Below, piece by piece: positions 1-7,257 of a stretch of DNA of 12,080 nt. The notes beneath the pieces were generated by a model. The model had not been told where the DNA came from. It saw nothing but the letters and a program-made list of their open reading frames with translations, and made no database searches. Every line of letters begins with the position of its first letter. Position 1 is the first letter of the stretch. A program made the position numbers and the translations under genes. Origin of the DNA: CAKZSU01 sp044223895 (GTDB taxonomy: Bacteria > Patescibacteriota > Microgenomatia > UBA10105 > UBA927); contig JBGALL010000053.1 of assembly GCA_044223895.1 (NCBI GenBank), positions 1 through 12,080 of the forward strand, written 5' to 3'.

Positions 1-969
1 AAAGTTTCTCCATCAGTGGTAACAATTGGTATTAAAAAGTCTCGCAGAAGTAGTGATATTTTCCAGATGGATCCGTTTGATCCCTTCGGAGGATTTCAAC
101 GTCGTCCAAGTACAAATACACAGCCTATTGAACAAGATATTGGTTCAGGATTTATCGTTTCTGCAGATGGGTTTGTGGTTACTAATAAACATGTAGTCGA
201 TGATACTGAAGCTACCTATAACGTTATTACCAAAGATGATAAAACCTATCCTGCAGAAAAAATATATCGTGATCCAACCAATGATTTGGCTATTATAAAA
301 ATTAATGCATCTGGCTTAACTCCGGTTGAAATGGGGGATTCAGAAAAAATAAAAGTGGGACAATTAGCGATTGCTATTGGAACAGCCTTGGGTGAGTTTA
401 GAAATACTGTCACCACAGGAGTTGTATCGGGTGTAGGTCGCGGTATCAGTGCCGGAAGTCCTTTTGAGGGCTCTGTAGAACGTCTAGATAACGTTTTGCA
501 AACAGATGCTGCAATTAATCCAGGCAACTCAGGTGGACCTTTATTGAACTCAGCGGGTCAGGTAGTAGGAGTAAATACCGCTGTATCACAAGAGGGACAA
601 AATATCGGTTTTGCAATTCCCATAAACGTTATCAAAGAATCTCTTACGGAATTTAATCAAACAGGTCAATTTAACCGTCCTTTCCTAGGAATTCGTTATC
701 GAACAGTTTCTCGTGATGTAGCCATCTTAAATGAAATTCCTGAAGGGGCTTACATTTTAGAAGTAGTCAGTGGAGGTCCAGCAGAAAAAGCTGGATTAAA
801 AGCTGATGATATAATCACCAAAATTGGTGATACTAAACTAACAGGAGATAATGCTGAATTAGCCACAGTATTACAAAAAAGAAAAGTAGGCGATCAATTA
901 GTTATTTCTTACTGGAGAGACGGGAAAGATCTGACAGCAAATGTAACCTTAGGAAATCAAGCTGAATGA
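1..969 (+). CDS. htrA: HtrA/DegP-type trypsin-like serine protease with one PDZ domain, 5'-truncated by the window edge
   Basis: Envelope quality-control protease of the S1C family, which degrades misfolded extracytoplasmic proteins. The frame is open from nt 1 (K-V-S-P-S-V-V-T-I-G-I), and the PSVV block is typical of the region just after the N-terminal anchor. The GTG at nt 16 is therefore probably an internal valine and the true start lies upstream. Counting from the first codon in the window, the triad is His64 (TNKHVV), Asp95 (NDLAIIKI) and Ser177 (GNSGGPLL). A single PDZ domain occupies about residues 225-317 (RPFLGIRY through GPAEKAGLKADDIITKIG). The Gly/Phe/Asp-rich stretch near residues 23-34 resembles the flexible LA loop. 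The missing part should carry a signal anchor. It converges with the next gene, with only 1 nt between the stop codons and no room for a separate terminator. Family assignment is firm; the orthologue name (DegP/DegQ/DegS) is not resolvable. Confidence 0.95.
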   Translation, partial: KVSPSVVTIGIKKSRRSSDIFQMDPFDPFGGFQRRPSTNTQPIEQDIGSGFIVSADGFVVTNKHVVDDTEATYNVITKDDKTYPAEKIYRDPTNDLAIIKINASGLTPVEMGDSEKIKVGQLAIAIGTALGEFRNTVTTGVVSGVGRGISAGSPFEGSVERLDNVLQTDAAINPGNSGGPLLNSAGQVVGVNTAVSQEGQNIGFAIPINVIKESLTEFNQTGQFNRPFLGIRYRTVSRDVAILNEIPEGAYILEVVSGGPAEKAGLKADDIITKIGDTKLTGDNAELATVLQKRKVGDQLVISYWRDGKDLTANVTLGNQAE

Positions 970-970
970 G

Positions 971-2260
971 CTAATCTTCCTGTCCCGATCGTATGCCTGC
1001 TTGGAATGAATAGACAAGATTTTTCGGGCCTCTGCCACCTTCTTGGTGTATTGTCTGTATGAGCTGAGAGAATGATTGGATTGTACTACCTGAATCGTCG
1101 CTACTTTTTTTCTTATTTTGTAAGCCGGGGTTCTTCTCATAGTGGTGTACAAGGGTTTTAATCCATTTATCATACGCTGCAATCGAAGGGACAATTGCTT
1201 TTATCCGTTTTTGTATCGCATCAGACGTATACGGCAGAATGTCTACAACCGTATTAGCATTTTTAGGAAAATTTTTGTGGGTCGCGTAGGCATCGTTTAA
1301 TAGTGCATGATACGCAGCCTTGTTATAGAAAGCGGTAATATCCCCATTTCCTAGAAGACGGTTTACTTCTAGTACCAGTTCGGATCGGCTAAAGTATCCA
1401 CCCTCAGGAACTAATTCTGGCAAACGACTGATGTATTCATAATAGGCTGATAAAAGATATGGCAAAAATTCAATATCGGGGTAATATGATGTCTCTAACG
1501 AGTAGGGGAATATATGATTAGGCGTTTTGGATTCGAAGGTTGTTCGTAAGGAAGATTCTGTTAACCAGTAGGAAACGTTACTATAGAACGTTTTTATATC
1601 ATCAGGGGGAATGGTTTTCGTATCCAAGAGACCTTTTAATGTCTGTGCTTCTGTTAATCCCACTAAGCCATCATGTAGAGCACTCCAATTGATCGATTTA
1701 TCAGGAACGGAGTCATTCACATAGCGTTCAAGCACCTCGGGAGTAGGGAATTCTTGAGGAGACAAAACAATTCTTAAAGCTAAATATTTATTGAGTTCGA
1801 GATCAACAGTTTTTGTTTTTTCGGTATAGTTCCAAAGAATTTTTTGAAAATTTATATCAGAAGCTCTCCTGTCTCTAAATATTTGGGCTGCAGTTTGTCT
1901 GTTTAAATGGGCTCGTTGTTTTTCGTTTACGACGATAGCCGGTGTGAAAAAGGCTATTTCTTCCGAAGGGATTAATAGTTCAAACTGTCGAGAAATCACT
2001 TCATGGATGGGAATAGAAGTATGACGACGATTGTATAAAATAGCGGTAAGCCGTGCTCCTGAAATTCGATTTGCCACACAATATGCCAGTTGTTCATCGG
2101 AGTCACTGAGTTCCGGAAACGTTTGTACTAGCTTGGGAAAGTTATTACCAATACTTAGTATTTTTGTCTCATGATTGAGAAGATTTAAAGAGTTTAAAAC
2201 AGAGGCTCGTTCATCAAAGTAGTGTTGTGGTTCTTGCTGAGTTTGAATACGTTCATTCAC
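971..2260 (-). CDS. hypothetical soluble protein, 429 aa, unknown function
   Basis: I do not recognise this protein. It has no signal peptide and no convincing membrane segment, so it is probably cytosolic. It is rich in Tyr, Leu, Ser and charged residues and looks mainly alpha-helical. A Lys/Ser/Asp-rich linker (NKKKSSDDSGS, about residues 378-388) separates a long body from a short C-terminal segment ending near GGRGPKNLVYSFQAG. There is no nucleotide-binding loop, nuclease motif or zinc cluster that I can defend. The start is GTG at 2260; the nearby ATG at 2256 is out of frame. There is no Shine-Dalgarno, but TATAAT lies 8 nt before the GTG with TTGAAC 17 nt further up, so the gene appears to have its own promoter and a near-leaderless mRNA. 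It follows the release-factor gene by 57 nt and abuts the protease gene tail to tail. Confidence 0.85.
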   Translation of the reverse strand: MNERIQTQQEPQHYFDERASVLNSLNLLNHETKILSIGNNFPKLVQTFPELSDSDEQLAYCVANRISGARLTAILYNRRHTSIPIHEVISRQFELLIPSEEIAFFTPAIVVNEKQRAHLNRQTAAQIFRDRRASDINFQKILWNYTEKTKTVDLELNKYLALRIVLSPQEFPTPEVLERYVNDSVPDKSINWSALHDGLVGLTEAQTLKGLLDTKTIPPDDIKTFYSNVSYWLTESSLRTTFESKTPNHIFPYSLETSYYPDIEFLPYLLSAYYEYISRLPELVPEGGYFSRSELVLEVNRLLGNGDITAFYNKAAYHALLNDAYATHKNFPKNANTVVDILPYTSDAIQKRIKAIVPSIAAYDKWIKTLVHHYEKNPGLQNKKKSSDDSGSTIQSFSQLIQTIHQEGGRGPKNLVYSFQAGIRSGQED

Positions 2261-2261
2261 A

Positions 2262-2297
2262 ACCTATAATTATATTGGGTTGTGGTTTTGAGTTCAA
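2262..2297 (-). promoter_or_regulatory. sigma70-type promoter of the 429-aa gene, leaderless geometry, with flanking dyad
   Basis: On the minus strand TTGAAC (2297-2292), a 17-nt spacer, then a perfect TATAAT (2274-2269). The predicted transcript start (about 2262) falls within a few nt of the GTG codon at 2260. A 7-bp inverted repeat, CACAACC (2258-2264) and GGTTGTG (2278-2284), brackets the -10 box and could be an operator. Confidence 0.7.
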
Positions 2298-2317
2298 GAG
2301 AAGAATTGAAGACAAAT

Positions 2318-3010
2318 TTAACTGGAGAGCATTGCTTCGGTTACCTTAGACATTTTTCCTTCGACAATATCTTCTAAATTATGCCATGATTTATTTATTC
2401 TATGGTCAGTAACTCGATTTTGAGGGTAGTTATAGGTGCGAATTTTTTCAGCTCGCATTCCTTTTCCTATGACAGATCGAGCATCGCTCATAGTTGCAGC
2501 TTTTTTAATTTCTTCAGCTTCCCATAACTTCGCCCGGAGCATGGAAAGAGCTACCTGACGATTTTGGAATTGATCGCGCTCATTACTACAGGTAACTACT
2601 ATCCCAGATGGTTTGTGAGTCAATCGCACAGCCGAACTAACTTTGTTGACGTTTTGACCTCCGTGTCCACCTGCTCGGTGAAAATCCCAGTCTAAGTCTT
2701 CATTCCGTATAGAAACTTCAGATTCGGGAATTTCCGGGAGTACTGCCACTGTTGCGGTAGAAGTATGAATTCTTCCTTGACGTTCGGTAGACGGAACTCG
2801 CTGAACGCGGTGAGTACCGGCCTCATATTGGAGTTTAGTGAAGACATCAGGTCCTTTAATACGGATAGCTGTTTCAGAGATTTCCGAAGCCTTCCATCCT
2901 GAAATATTTGCGTAACGGGTATACATCCGCATGAGATCCTCCGCCCAGATTTTAGCTTCTTCACCGCCTGGGCCTGCACGAAATTCTAAAATTGCGGAAT
3001 CTGTATTCAT
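2318..3010 (-). CDS. prfA: peptide chain release factor 1-type protein lacking N-terminal domain 1
   Basis: Class I release factor that reads stop codons on the ribosome and triggers peptidyl-tRNA hydrolysis. It begins directly at the domain-2 block AILEFRAGPGGEEA. It then has the stop-codon reading tripeptide in RVPSTERQGRIHTS (P-S-T, an RF1-class PxT), the catalytic GGQ in GGHGGQNVNK, and the RF1 C-terminal block YNYPQNRVTDHRIN. It is about 230 aa against about 360 for E. coli RF1: roughly 100 N-terminal residues (domain 1), about 10 in domain 2 and the C-terminal tail are absent. I chose ATG 3010 because AAAGGA (3025-3020) sits 9 nt before it. The alternative ATG 3031 adds 7 residues without homology. 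An in-frame TGA at 3052-3050 and the rpmE gene upstream exclude a hidden domain 1. It lies downstream of rpmE, a common bacterial pairing. Confidence 0.9.
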   Translation of the reverse strand: MNTDSAILEFRAGPGGEEAKIWAEDLMRMYTRYANISGWKASEISETAIRIKGPDVFTKLQYEAGTHRVQRVPSTERQGRIHTSTATVAVLPEIPESEVSIRNEDLDWDFHRAGGHGGQNVNKVSSAVRLTHKPSGIVVTCSNERDQFQNRQVALSMLRAKLWEAEEIKKAATMSDARSVIGKGMRAEKIRTYNYPQNRVTDHRINKSWHNLEDIVEGKMSKVTEAMLSS

Positions 3011-3073
3011 ATTAGGAGATCCTTTGTTCATCCCGTATTTCGGGATTGTTCAGGATGATCGTGTTACCCACGT

Positions 3074-3385
3074 TCATTTCATGCCCATAAGCATTTCTTT
3101 GAGGGATTTTGGAGCATTGGCGCGACGAATTTGTTCATCTTCTTTTTTCTTTTTCTTAGCTTGAACAACTTCGCGAGTAGCTTCGGCAGCTTTTTGTTTT
3201 TGCTGGAATTTTTCTACGCGACCCATGGTATCGACGAATCTCATTTCGCCAGTGAAGAAAGGATGACATTTTGAACAAATATCAACGCGGATATCTTTTT
3301 TTGAAGCTCCGACGGTAAATGTGTTTCCACAAGCACAAGATACTGTTGCGTCATCAAACCATTGTGGGTGAATTCCTTGTTTCAT
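3074..3385 (-). CDS. rpmE: 50S ribosomal protein L31 (zinc-binding type) with C-terminal extension
   Basis: Large-subunit protein at the inter-subunit bridge near the central protuberance. It begins MKQGIHPQW and carries all four zinc cysteines (Cys17, Cys19, Cys37, Cys40: SCACG and CSKCHPFFTG), so it is the C+ form, whose role in zinc storage is known in other bacteria. The conserved core ends at GRVEKF (residue 60). A further 43 residues follow, Lys/Glu/Gln-rich with a KKKKK run, probably a long helix. Typical L31 is about 70 aa; this one is 103. The frame could open at a TTG at 3409, but ATG 3385 matches the family start. TACAAT (3397-3392) lies 6 nt before this ATG and there is no Shine-Dalgarno, which suggests a leaderless transcript. 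The release-factor gene follows after 63 nt. Confidence 0.94.
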   Translation of the reverse strand: MKQGIHPQWFDDATVSCACGNTFTVGASKKDIRVDICSKCHPFFTGEMRFVDTMGRVEKFQQKQKAAEATREVVQAKKKKKEDEQIRRANAPKSLKEMLMGMK

Positions 3386-3391
3386 ATCAGC

Positions 3392-3397
3392 ATTGTA
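3392..3397 (-). promoter_or_regulatory. -10 box (TACAAT) of rpmE, leaderless geometry
   Basis: TACAAT ends 6 nt before the rpmE ATG, which would put the transcript start at or next to the start codon. Only a weak -35 candidate, TTTAAT at 3420-3415, is present at 17-nt spacing. No Shine-Dalgarno lies in between. Confidence 0.5.
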
Positions 3398-3448
3398 ACA
3401 TAGTCGCAACCAGGATTAAAGGGGGGAGAACAACATTCAGGCTCAACT

Positions 3449-4444
3449 TTATAGCCCATAATTAGTTAGCCAGACGATAAAATCTTTCCCATCTACGGTC
3501 CCATTTTCATCAAAATCTCCCTTAGATGCCCCCAGACTTACTGTAGTATTGTAATTTTGAATCCAAATGATGTAATCTTTGCCATCAACGCTATTATCAC
3601 TATTTGCATCACCTCTTTTGGTAGCTGGAGTTGGGGTAGTAGGACACCATCCTTCTGCTGGGATACTTACCAGACAGGCGGGGGTGGCATCGAGACAGGC
3701 TGGTCGAGGTATACAGGGACTAGGAGTGGTACATGAACAATCTACAGAATTTGTACATGACAGATTTCGACAAACGCTTATCGGCATTACTTCTGGACAA
3801 GCAACACCAGCAGCACAGGTTGGCATTGGCGGATGGTAACAGTACCCACTGGCACAATCTGCATTGCTCGAACAGCGCATATTGCAACTTTGTGGTTTGC
3901 TACTTGGAGCTGGTTGACACGTTCCGGAAGCATCTGGAAATGGCGCGTGGGTTGTCCCATCAGTATAAATACATTCGTATCCTATTGAACAAATTAATCC
4001 CTGAAAACCACCACATAATGTTGGAGTTGGTGTGACGGTTGTTTTGGGTATGGTAGTGGCAACTTTACAGGTCCCCGAAGCATCTGGAAATGGTGCTCTG
4101 GTTGTCCCGTTACTGTAAATACATTCGTAACCAGTTCCACAGGGTATTGCCATGATACCTCCACACATTGTGGGGGTTGGGGTAATGGTAGCTTTGGGTA
4201 CGGTAGTGGCAACTTTACAGGTCCCCGACGCATCTGGAAATGGTGCTCTGGTTGTCCCGTTACTGTAAATACATTGGTATCCAACCGGACAACTTAGACC
4301 ACGAATACCACCACACATTGTTGGTGTTGGAGTGCTCGTAGCTCGGAGGATGATAGATATAGGAGGCGCGACGATCGCAAAACTCGGGGTGGTAACCAAT
4401 AAAAACGCAAAAATTCCTAGCAATGTGAAAAACAAATGTTTCAT
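3449..4444 (-). CDS. secreted Cys-rich repeat protein with C-terminal type I dockerin-like domain
   Basis: Exported protein of about 331 aa. A signal peptide (MKHLFFTLLGIFAFLLVTTPSFA) is followed by three tandem units with an exact 50-residue period: CGG, G-Y-x-C-I-Y, then FPDASGTC, separated by Thr-Pro linkers (TPTPT). A second Cys-rich block (CNMRCSSNADCASGYC onward, ending near GWCP) leads to a dockerin-like pair of calcium loops, GDANSDNSVDGKD and GDFDENGTVDGKD, each followed by an aromatic helix. Dockerins bind cohesins in known systems; no cohesin is seen here. The start ATG at 4444 overlaps the transporter stop codon as ATGA, favouring translational coupling. The longer frame from 4495 would put 17 charged residues before the signal peptide and is less likely. 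Role unknown; surface binding or adhesion is a guess. Confidence 0.85.
   Translation of the reverse strand: MKHLFFTLLGIFAFLLVTTPSFAIVAPPISIILRATSTPTPTMCGGIRGLSCPVGYQCIYSNGTTRAPFPDASGTCKVATTVPKATITPTPTMCGGIMAIPCGTGYECIYSNGTTRAPFPDASGTCKVATTIPKTTVTPTPTLCGGFQGLICSIGYECIYTDGTTHAPFPDASGTCQPAPSSKPQSCNMRCSSNADCASGYCYHPPMPTCAAGVACPEVMPISVCRNLSCTNSVDCSCTTPSPCIPRPACLDATPACLVSIPAEGWCPTTPTPATKRGDANSDNSVDGKDYIIWIQNYNTTVSLGASKGDFDENGTVDGKDFIVWLTNYGL
3917..4318 (-). repeat. three tandem 150-bp (50-codon) coding repeats
   Basis: Unit 1 covers 4318-4169, unit 2 4168-4019 and unit 3 4018-3917 (partial). Units 1 and 2 are nearly identical at DNA level over the stretch encoding IYSNGTTRAPFPDASGTCKV, which suggests recent duplication or ongoing homogenisation. 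Unit 3 has diverged (IYTDGTTHAPFPDASGTCQP). Confidence 0.9.
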
Positions 4445-5391
4445 ACTGACAATTTTAATTTTTTCTTTACCTTTTTTTTCGTTCTTCGTTTCCATTCGGC
4501 AATAATAACCCCAATCGCAATCATACCTGCTCCAACAATAAATTGAGGAGTCACCGGATCATGCAACCATAATATCGAAAGTGGTGCCCCAAATACTACT
4601 GTTAAATAATTAAAGATACTTGCTTCGCCGAGATCTACCGAAGAGAGAGCTGTGTTCATCAGCGCATATCCTAATGTTCCTGAAAGAAGTGACATATACA
4701 ACACCCCAATATGGGCAGCCAACGGAGCACTGGCAATTTCATGCATCAGAGGGATAAAGCCATTGTGAAGATAGGTAGAAACAGCAGCGAAGAAAATAAA
4801 CCCCACAAAAAAAGATATATGACTCAGTGCAGATGGGTTTAATCCAAATTTTAGTGCGTGTTTTGTATACACACCGCCATAAGCATCCGCGATTCTTGAG
4901 ACAAGGATGAGACCATTGCCAATCATCGCTGCTCCAAAAATCCCCACTGTTGTCTGACCCTCTCCGGTAAAAACAGTCAACAGAGATCCAATAAAGGCTA
5001 GAGATAGACCGATTATTTCATGTTTACTGATATGTTCTTTTAGGAGGAGTGCGCCCATAGCAATACTGAATATTGGTCCTGTAGCTGCCAGCAATGTTCC
5101 GGTTAATGAATCCGTATACAGAAATCCGAAGAATAAAAGCCCGAGTCCCAAAACAATAGTAAAAAAACAATGAAGCACCGTGTGTGACATCTGTTTAGGA
5201 GTTTTCGGGAGTGTTTGCGGATTGAGTGTAAAATATCCCAGCGCCACCAATGAGCTTACAAAGAATCGATAGGTTAGGAAGGTGAGAGGAGTGTAGTAAT
5301 TAAGGGTATTTTTTATGACTGGACCAGCTATTCCCCATAATATAGAGACAAATAACAATAATAAATATGCGTGGATACGTTTTTGTGTCAT
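4441..5391 (-). CDS. EamA/DMT-superfamily 10-TM permease
   Basis: Integral membrane transporter of the drug/metabolite transporter superfamily. At 316 aa it has two EamA halves (about residues 8-137 and 150-300), each with about five hydrophobic helices. The first helix carries the characteristic LWGIAGPVIKNTL signature, and another conserved segment is TGTLLAATGPIFSIAMGALL. The C-terminus, RRTKKKVKKKLKLSV, is strongly positive and should lie in the cytoplasm. The substrate cannot be predicted; relatives export amino acids, nucleotide-sugar-like metabolites or drugs. The gene starts 25 nt after the hisS stop with no good Shine-Dalgarno (AGGA is about 17 nt away), so it is probably read from the hisS transcript. 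Its TGA stop overlaps the ATG of the dockerin-protein gene. Confidence 0.9.
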   Translation of the reverse strand: MTQKRIHAYLLLLFVSILWGIAGPVIKNTLNYYTPLTFLTYRFFVSSLVALGYFTLNPQTLPKTPKQMSHTVLHCFFTIVLGLGLLFFGFLYTDSLTGTLLAATGPIFSIAMGALLLKEHISKHEIIGLSLAFIGSLLTVFTGEGQTTVGIFGAAMIGNGLILVSRIADAYGGVYTKHALKFGLNPSALSHISFFVGFIFFAAVSTYLHNGFIPLMHEIASAPLAAHIGVLYMSLLSGTLGYALMNTALSSVDLGEASIFNYLTVVFGAPLSILWLHDPVTPQFIVGAGMIAIGVIIAEWKRRTKKKVKKKLKLSV

Positions 5392-5416
5392 GGGCAGATG
5401 ACAGATAATCCTGAGA

Positions 5417-6625
5417 TTACCCTAATAATGTAATAACTTCTTCTAAACTAATTCCTTTTTTCTCTTCACGGGTTTTCATATTCTTCAAATTAACTACGTT
5501 CATTTCTTTCTCTTGAGGCCCCTGGATAATGACATAAGGAATGCCTTTTTTATCGGCATATTTGAGTTGTTTTTCTAGTTTAGCATGAATATCCAAAAAT
5601 AACTCTGTAGAAATGTTACGTGCACGTAATGCATGAGCTATTTGAGTACTTTCATTGACGACGTCAGACGAAAAGATAGTCACTAACGCCTGAGTAGCTG
5701 TTTTATGAATTTCTAATAGATTTAATTCAGTGAGAGCATCGAGTAATCGGTCGAATCCAAAAGCTACCCCAACAGCGGGTAATTCGCGTCCAGAAAACAT
5801 CCCTATCAGACGATCGTACCTACCACCACCAGCTAATGATCCTGCTGAATAAGATTGTTCTTTTAATTCATATATTGAACTGGTGTAATAATCTAACCCA
5901 CGGGCTAAAAAGGGATCAAATCGGTAATCTTTTCCTTCTTCGAAGCCTGAGTCTTTGAGGAAGTTAAAAATTTGTATCAATCGTTCTGTTTTTTGACTTC
6001 CTTCTAATTTTTCAAAAACAACCAACCCATCCTGGTCAATCTGATTGAGTTGTTCTATGACCGCATCTTTTCCAATTTTGTCTAATTTATCAATAATAAT
6101 GATCTCTTTTTTGGAAAGTCCAAGGGTATCAAAAATAGTTCGATCGTTTACGGCAATGCTTGGAGAGGGGAGTTTTAGTTGTTTGGCCACAGTTAATACA
6201 CAGGCAATTATTTCTGCATCAGCCAACGGTGATTCACTGCCAATAGTATCGATATCACATTGAAGAAATTCTCGGTAGCGACCCTTCTGAGTATTTTCAG
6301 CTCTCCAAACTGGTTGTATCTGGTAGCGTTTAAATGGCATTGGTAAATCAGGATATTGGGCTATGACTCGAGAAAGGGGAACTGTTTGATCATAGCGAAG
6401 TCCTACCAAACGCTTCCCATTGTCTTCGAAGGTGTAGAGTAATTTATCAGCTTCGTCACCGTATTTTCCCAATAGAGTAGATGCATATTCTAGGGCAGGT
6501 GTTTCTAATAAATCAAACCCAAATTGTTCAAATATGGTTTTGATCTGACGAATGACCGCCTGTCGTTTTATGGCTTCTTCGGGAAGAAAATCTCTAAAGC
6601 CTTTAAGTGTTTGTGCTTGGATCAT
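5417..6625 (-). CDS. hisS: histidyl-tRNA synthetase
   Basis: Class II synthetase that charges tRNA-His. The 402-aa protein begins TLKGFRDFLPEE. The motif 2 region is YQIQPVWRAENTQKGRYREF with QCDIDTIG after it (102-129). The histidine-binding signature is LARGLDYYTSSIYE (240-253), followed by GGGRYDRLIG (267-276). Motif 3 is AVGVAFGFDRLL (284-295). The anticodon-binding domain spans about residues 313-402. The LRYDQTVPLSR and YREFLQCDIDTIG blocks resemble archaeal/eukaryal HisRS rather than the usual bacterial LRPEGTAG and HQLGVE forms. TGAGATAAT, an extended -10, ends 6 nt before the ATG with no Shine-Dalgarno, again suggesting a leaderless mRNA. It probably leads an operon with the transporter and dockerin genes. 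Confidence 0.97.
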   Translation of the reverse strand: MIQAQTLKGFRDFLPEEAIKRQAVIRQIKTIFEQFGFDLLETPALEYASTLLGKYGDEADKLLYTFEDNGKRLVGLRYDQTVPLSRVIAQYPDLPMPFKRYQIQPVWRAENTQKGRYREFLQCDIDTIGSESPLADAEIIACVLTVAKQLKLPSPSIAVNDRTIFDTLGLSKKEIIIIDKLDKIGKDAVIEQLNQIDQDGLVVFEKLEGSQKTERLIQIFNFLKDSGFEEGKDYRFDPFLARGLDYYTSSIYELKEQSYSAGSLAGGGRYDRLIGMFSGRELPAVGVAFGFDRLLDALTELNLLEIHKTATQALVTIFSSDVVNESTQIAHALRARNISTELFLDIHAKLEKQLKYADKKGIPYVIIQGPQEKEMNVVNLKNMKTREEKKGISLEEVITLLG

Positions 6626-6631
6626 AGGATG

Positions 6632-6640
6632 ATTATCTCA
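6632..6640 (-). promoter_or_regulatory. extended -10 promoter of hisS, leaderless geometry
   Basis: TG-A-GATAAT (6640-6632) is a TGn-extended -10. It ends 6 nt before the hisS ATG and overlaps the 3' end of the acetyltransferase gene. No -35 match was found at 16-18 nt, consistent with an extended -10 promoter. Confidence 0.5.
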
Positions 6641-6645
6641 TGAGT

Positions 6646-7182
6646 TTAGATTTTTTTATACATATATACATGATCTGCATATCCGTGTTCTAATTTTACC
6701 CCATTGGGTAGCATACCATAGCGCTTGAAACCAAAAGATTCATAGAGAGCACAGGCCTTACCGTTATTGGCATAGACACTCAAGGTAAGAATTTCCAATT
6801 CTGTAATAGTCTTTTTGGCTTCTTCTATTGCTGTATTCATCAATGTCCTTCCAATACCTTCTCCTCGATATTCTTTGGCCACAGATATTCCAAATAATCC
6901 TATATGTCGTTCGGTTCTATCGTACATATCGATTCCAGCATTTCCTATAAGGATGTTTCCATCAAACGCCAGAATCATTATCCCTGTTTTATTGTGGATT
7001 TTTTGCAATTTCGTTTCTACAAAGTGTTGTTCTTCTTCGAGAGAAATATTTTCGCCTTGGAAGCGGATAAAGGTGCGTTCTTGGGAAAGGGTGTTGATAA
7101 ATACATGCATGGCATTCACATCATCAGGTTGTGGTGAACGCAAACGGATAATTTTGCCTGTTTTCGTCGTAAAGCTGTTCAT
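6646..7182 (-). CDS. GNAT-family N-acetyltransferase
   Basis: Transfers an acetyl group from acetyl-CoA to an amine. The 178-aa protein has a complete GNAT fold. It begins with an IRLRSPQPDDVNAM start strand and helix and has the acetyl-CoA pyrophosphate loop RGEGIG (106-111, within VAKEYRGEGIGRTLM). The C-terminal motif is LSVYANNGKACALYESFGF (134-152). The last pattern (V-x-x-x-N-x-x-A-x-x-L-Y-x-x-x-G-F) is shared with RimI/RimJ-like and antibiotic or small-molecule acetyltransferases, so the substrate stays open. The start is ATG 7182, with no Shine-Dalgarno. TATAAT (7199-7194) lies 11 nt upstream, so the leader would be very short, and no -35 box is evident. The stop lies 20 nt before hisS. 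Confidence 0.92.
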   Translation of the reverse strand: MNSFTTKTGKIIRLRSPQPDDVNAMHVFINTLSQERTFIRFQGENISLEEEQHFVETKLQKIHNKTGIMILAFDGNILIGNAGIDMYDRTERHIGLFGISVAKEYRGEGIGRTLMNTAIEEAKKTITELEILTLSVYANNGKACALYESFGFKRYGMLPNGVKLEHGYADHVYMYKKI

Positions 7183-7193
7183 GGGTATATCTG

Positions 7194-7199
7194 ATTATA
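7194..7199 (-). promoter_or_regulatory. -10 box (TATAAT) of the GNAT gene
   Basis: A consensus TATAAT 11 nt before the ATG predicts a leader of about 5 nt. I found no acceptable -35 at normal spacing, so confidence is limited. Confidence 0.4.
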
Positions 7200-7257
7200 G
7201 ATTATTACCTAAATTTGGACGATAGAGGGCACACATGAAGTTATACATTGTCTACTA

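Noticed and set aside
2692..2979. 95-aa minus-strand frame inside the release-factor gene, as a candidate for a lost N-domain
   Set aside because: It lies within the domain 2/3 coding sequence in another frame and shows no RF1 domain-1 features.
3031..3045. Hairpin TCCCG-5 nt-CGGGA between rpmE and prfA as a terminator
   Set aside because: The stem is only 5 bp and is followed by a purine-rich, not T-rich, stretch. A weak translational effect on ATG 3031 is possible but unsupported.
3131..3160. A-rich run in rpmE (KKKKK) as a programmed frameshift site
   Set aside because: The in-frame register does not give an A-AAA-AAG heptamer, and no downstream frame offers a meaningful extension.
3994..4284. 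96-aa minus-strand frame with internal repeats
   Set aside because: It is the out-of-frame shadow of the tandem repeats in the dockerin-protein gene.
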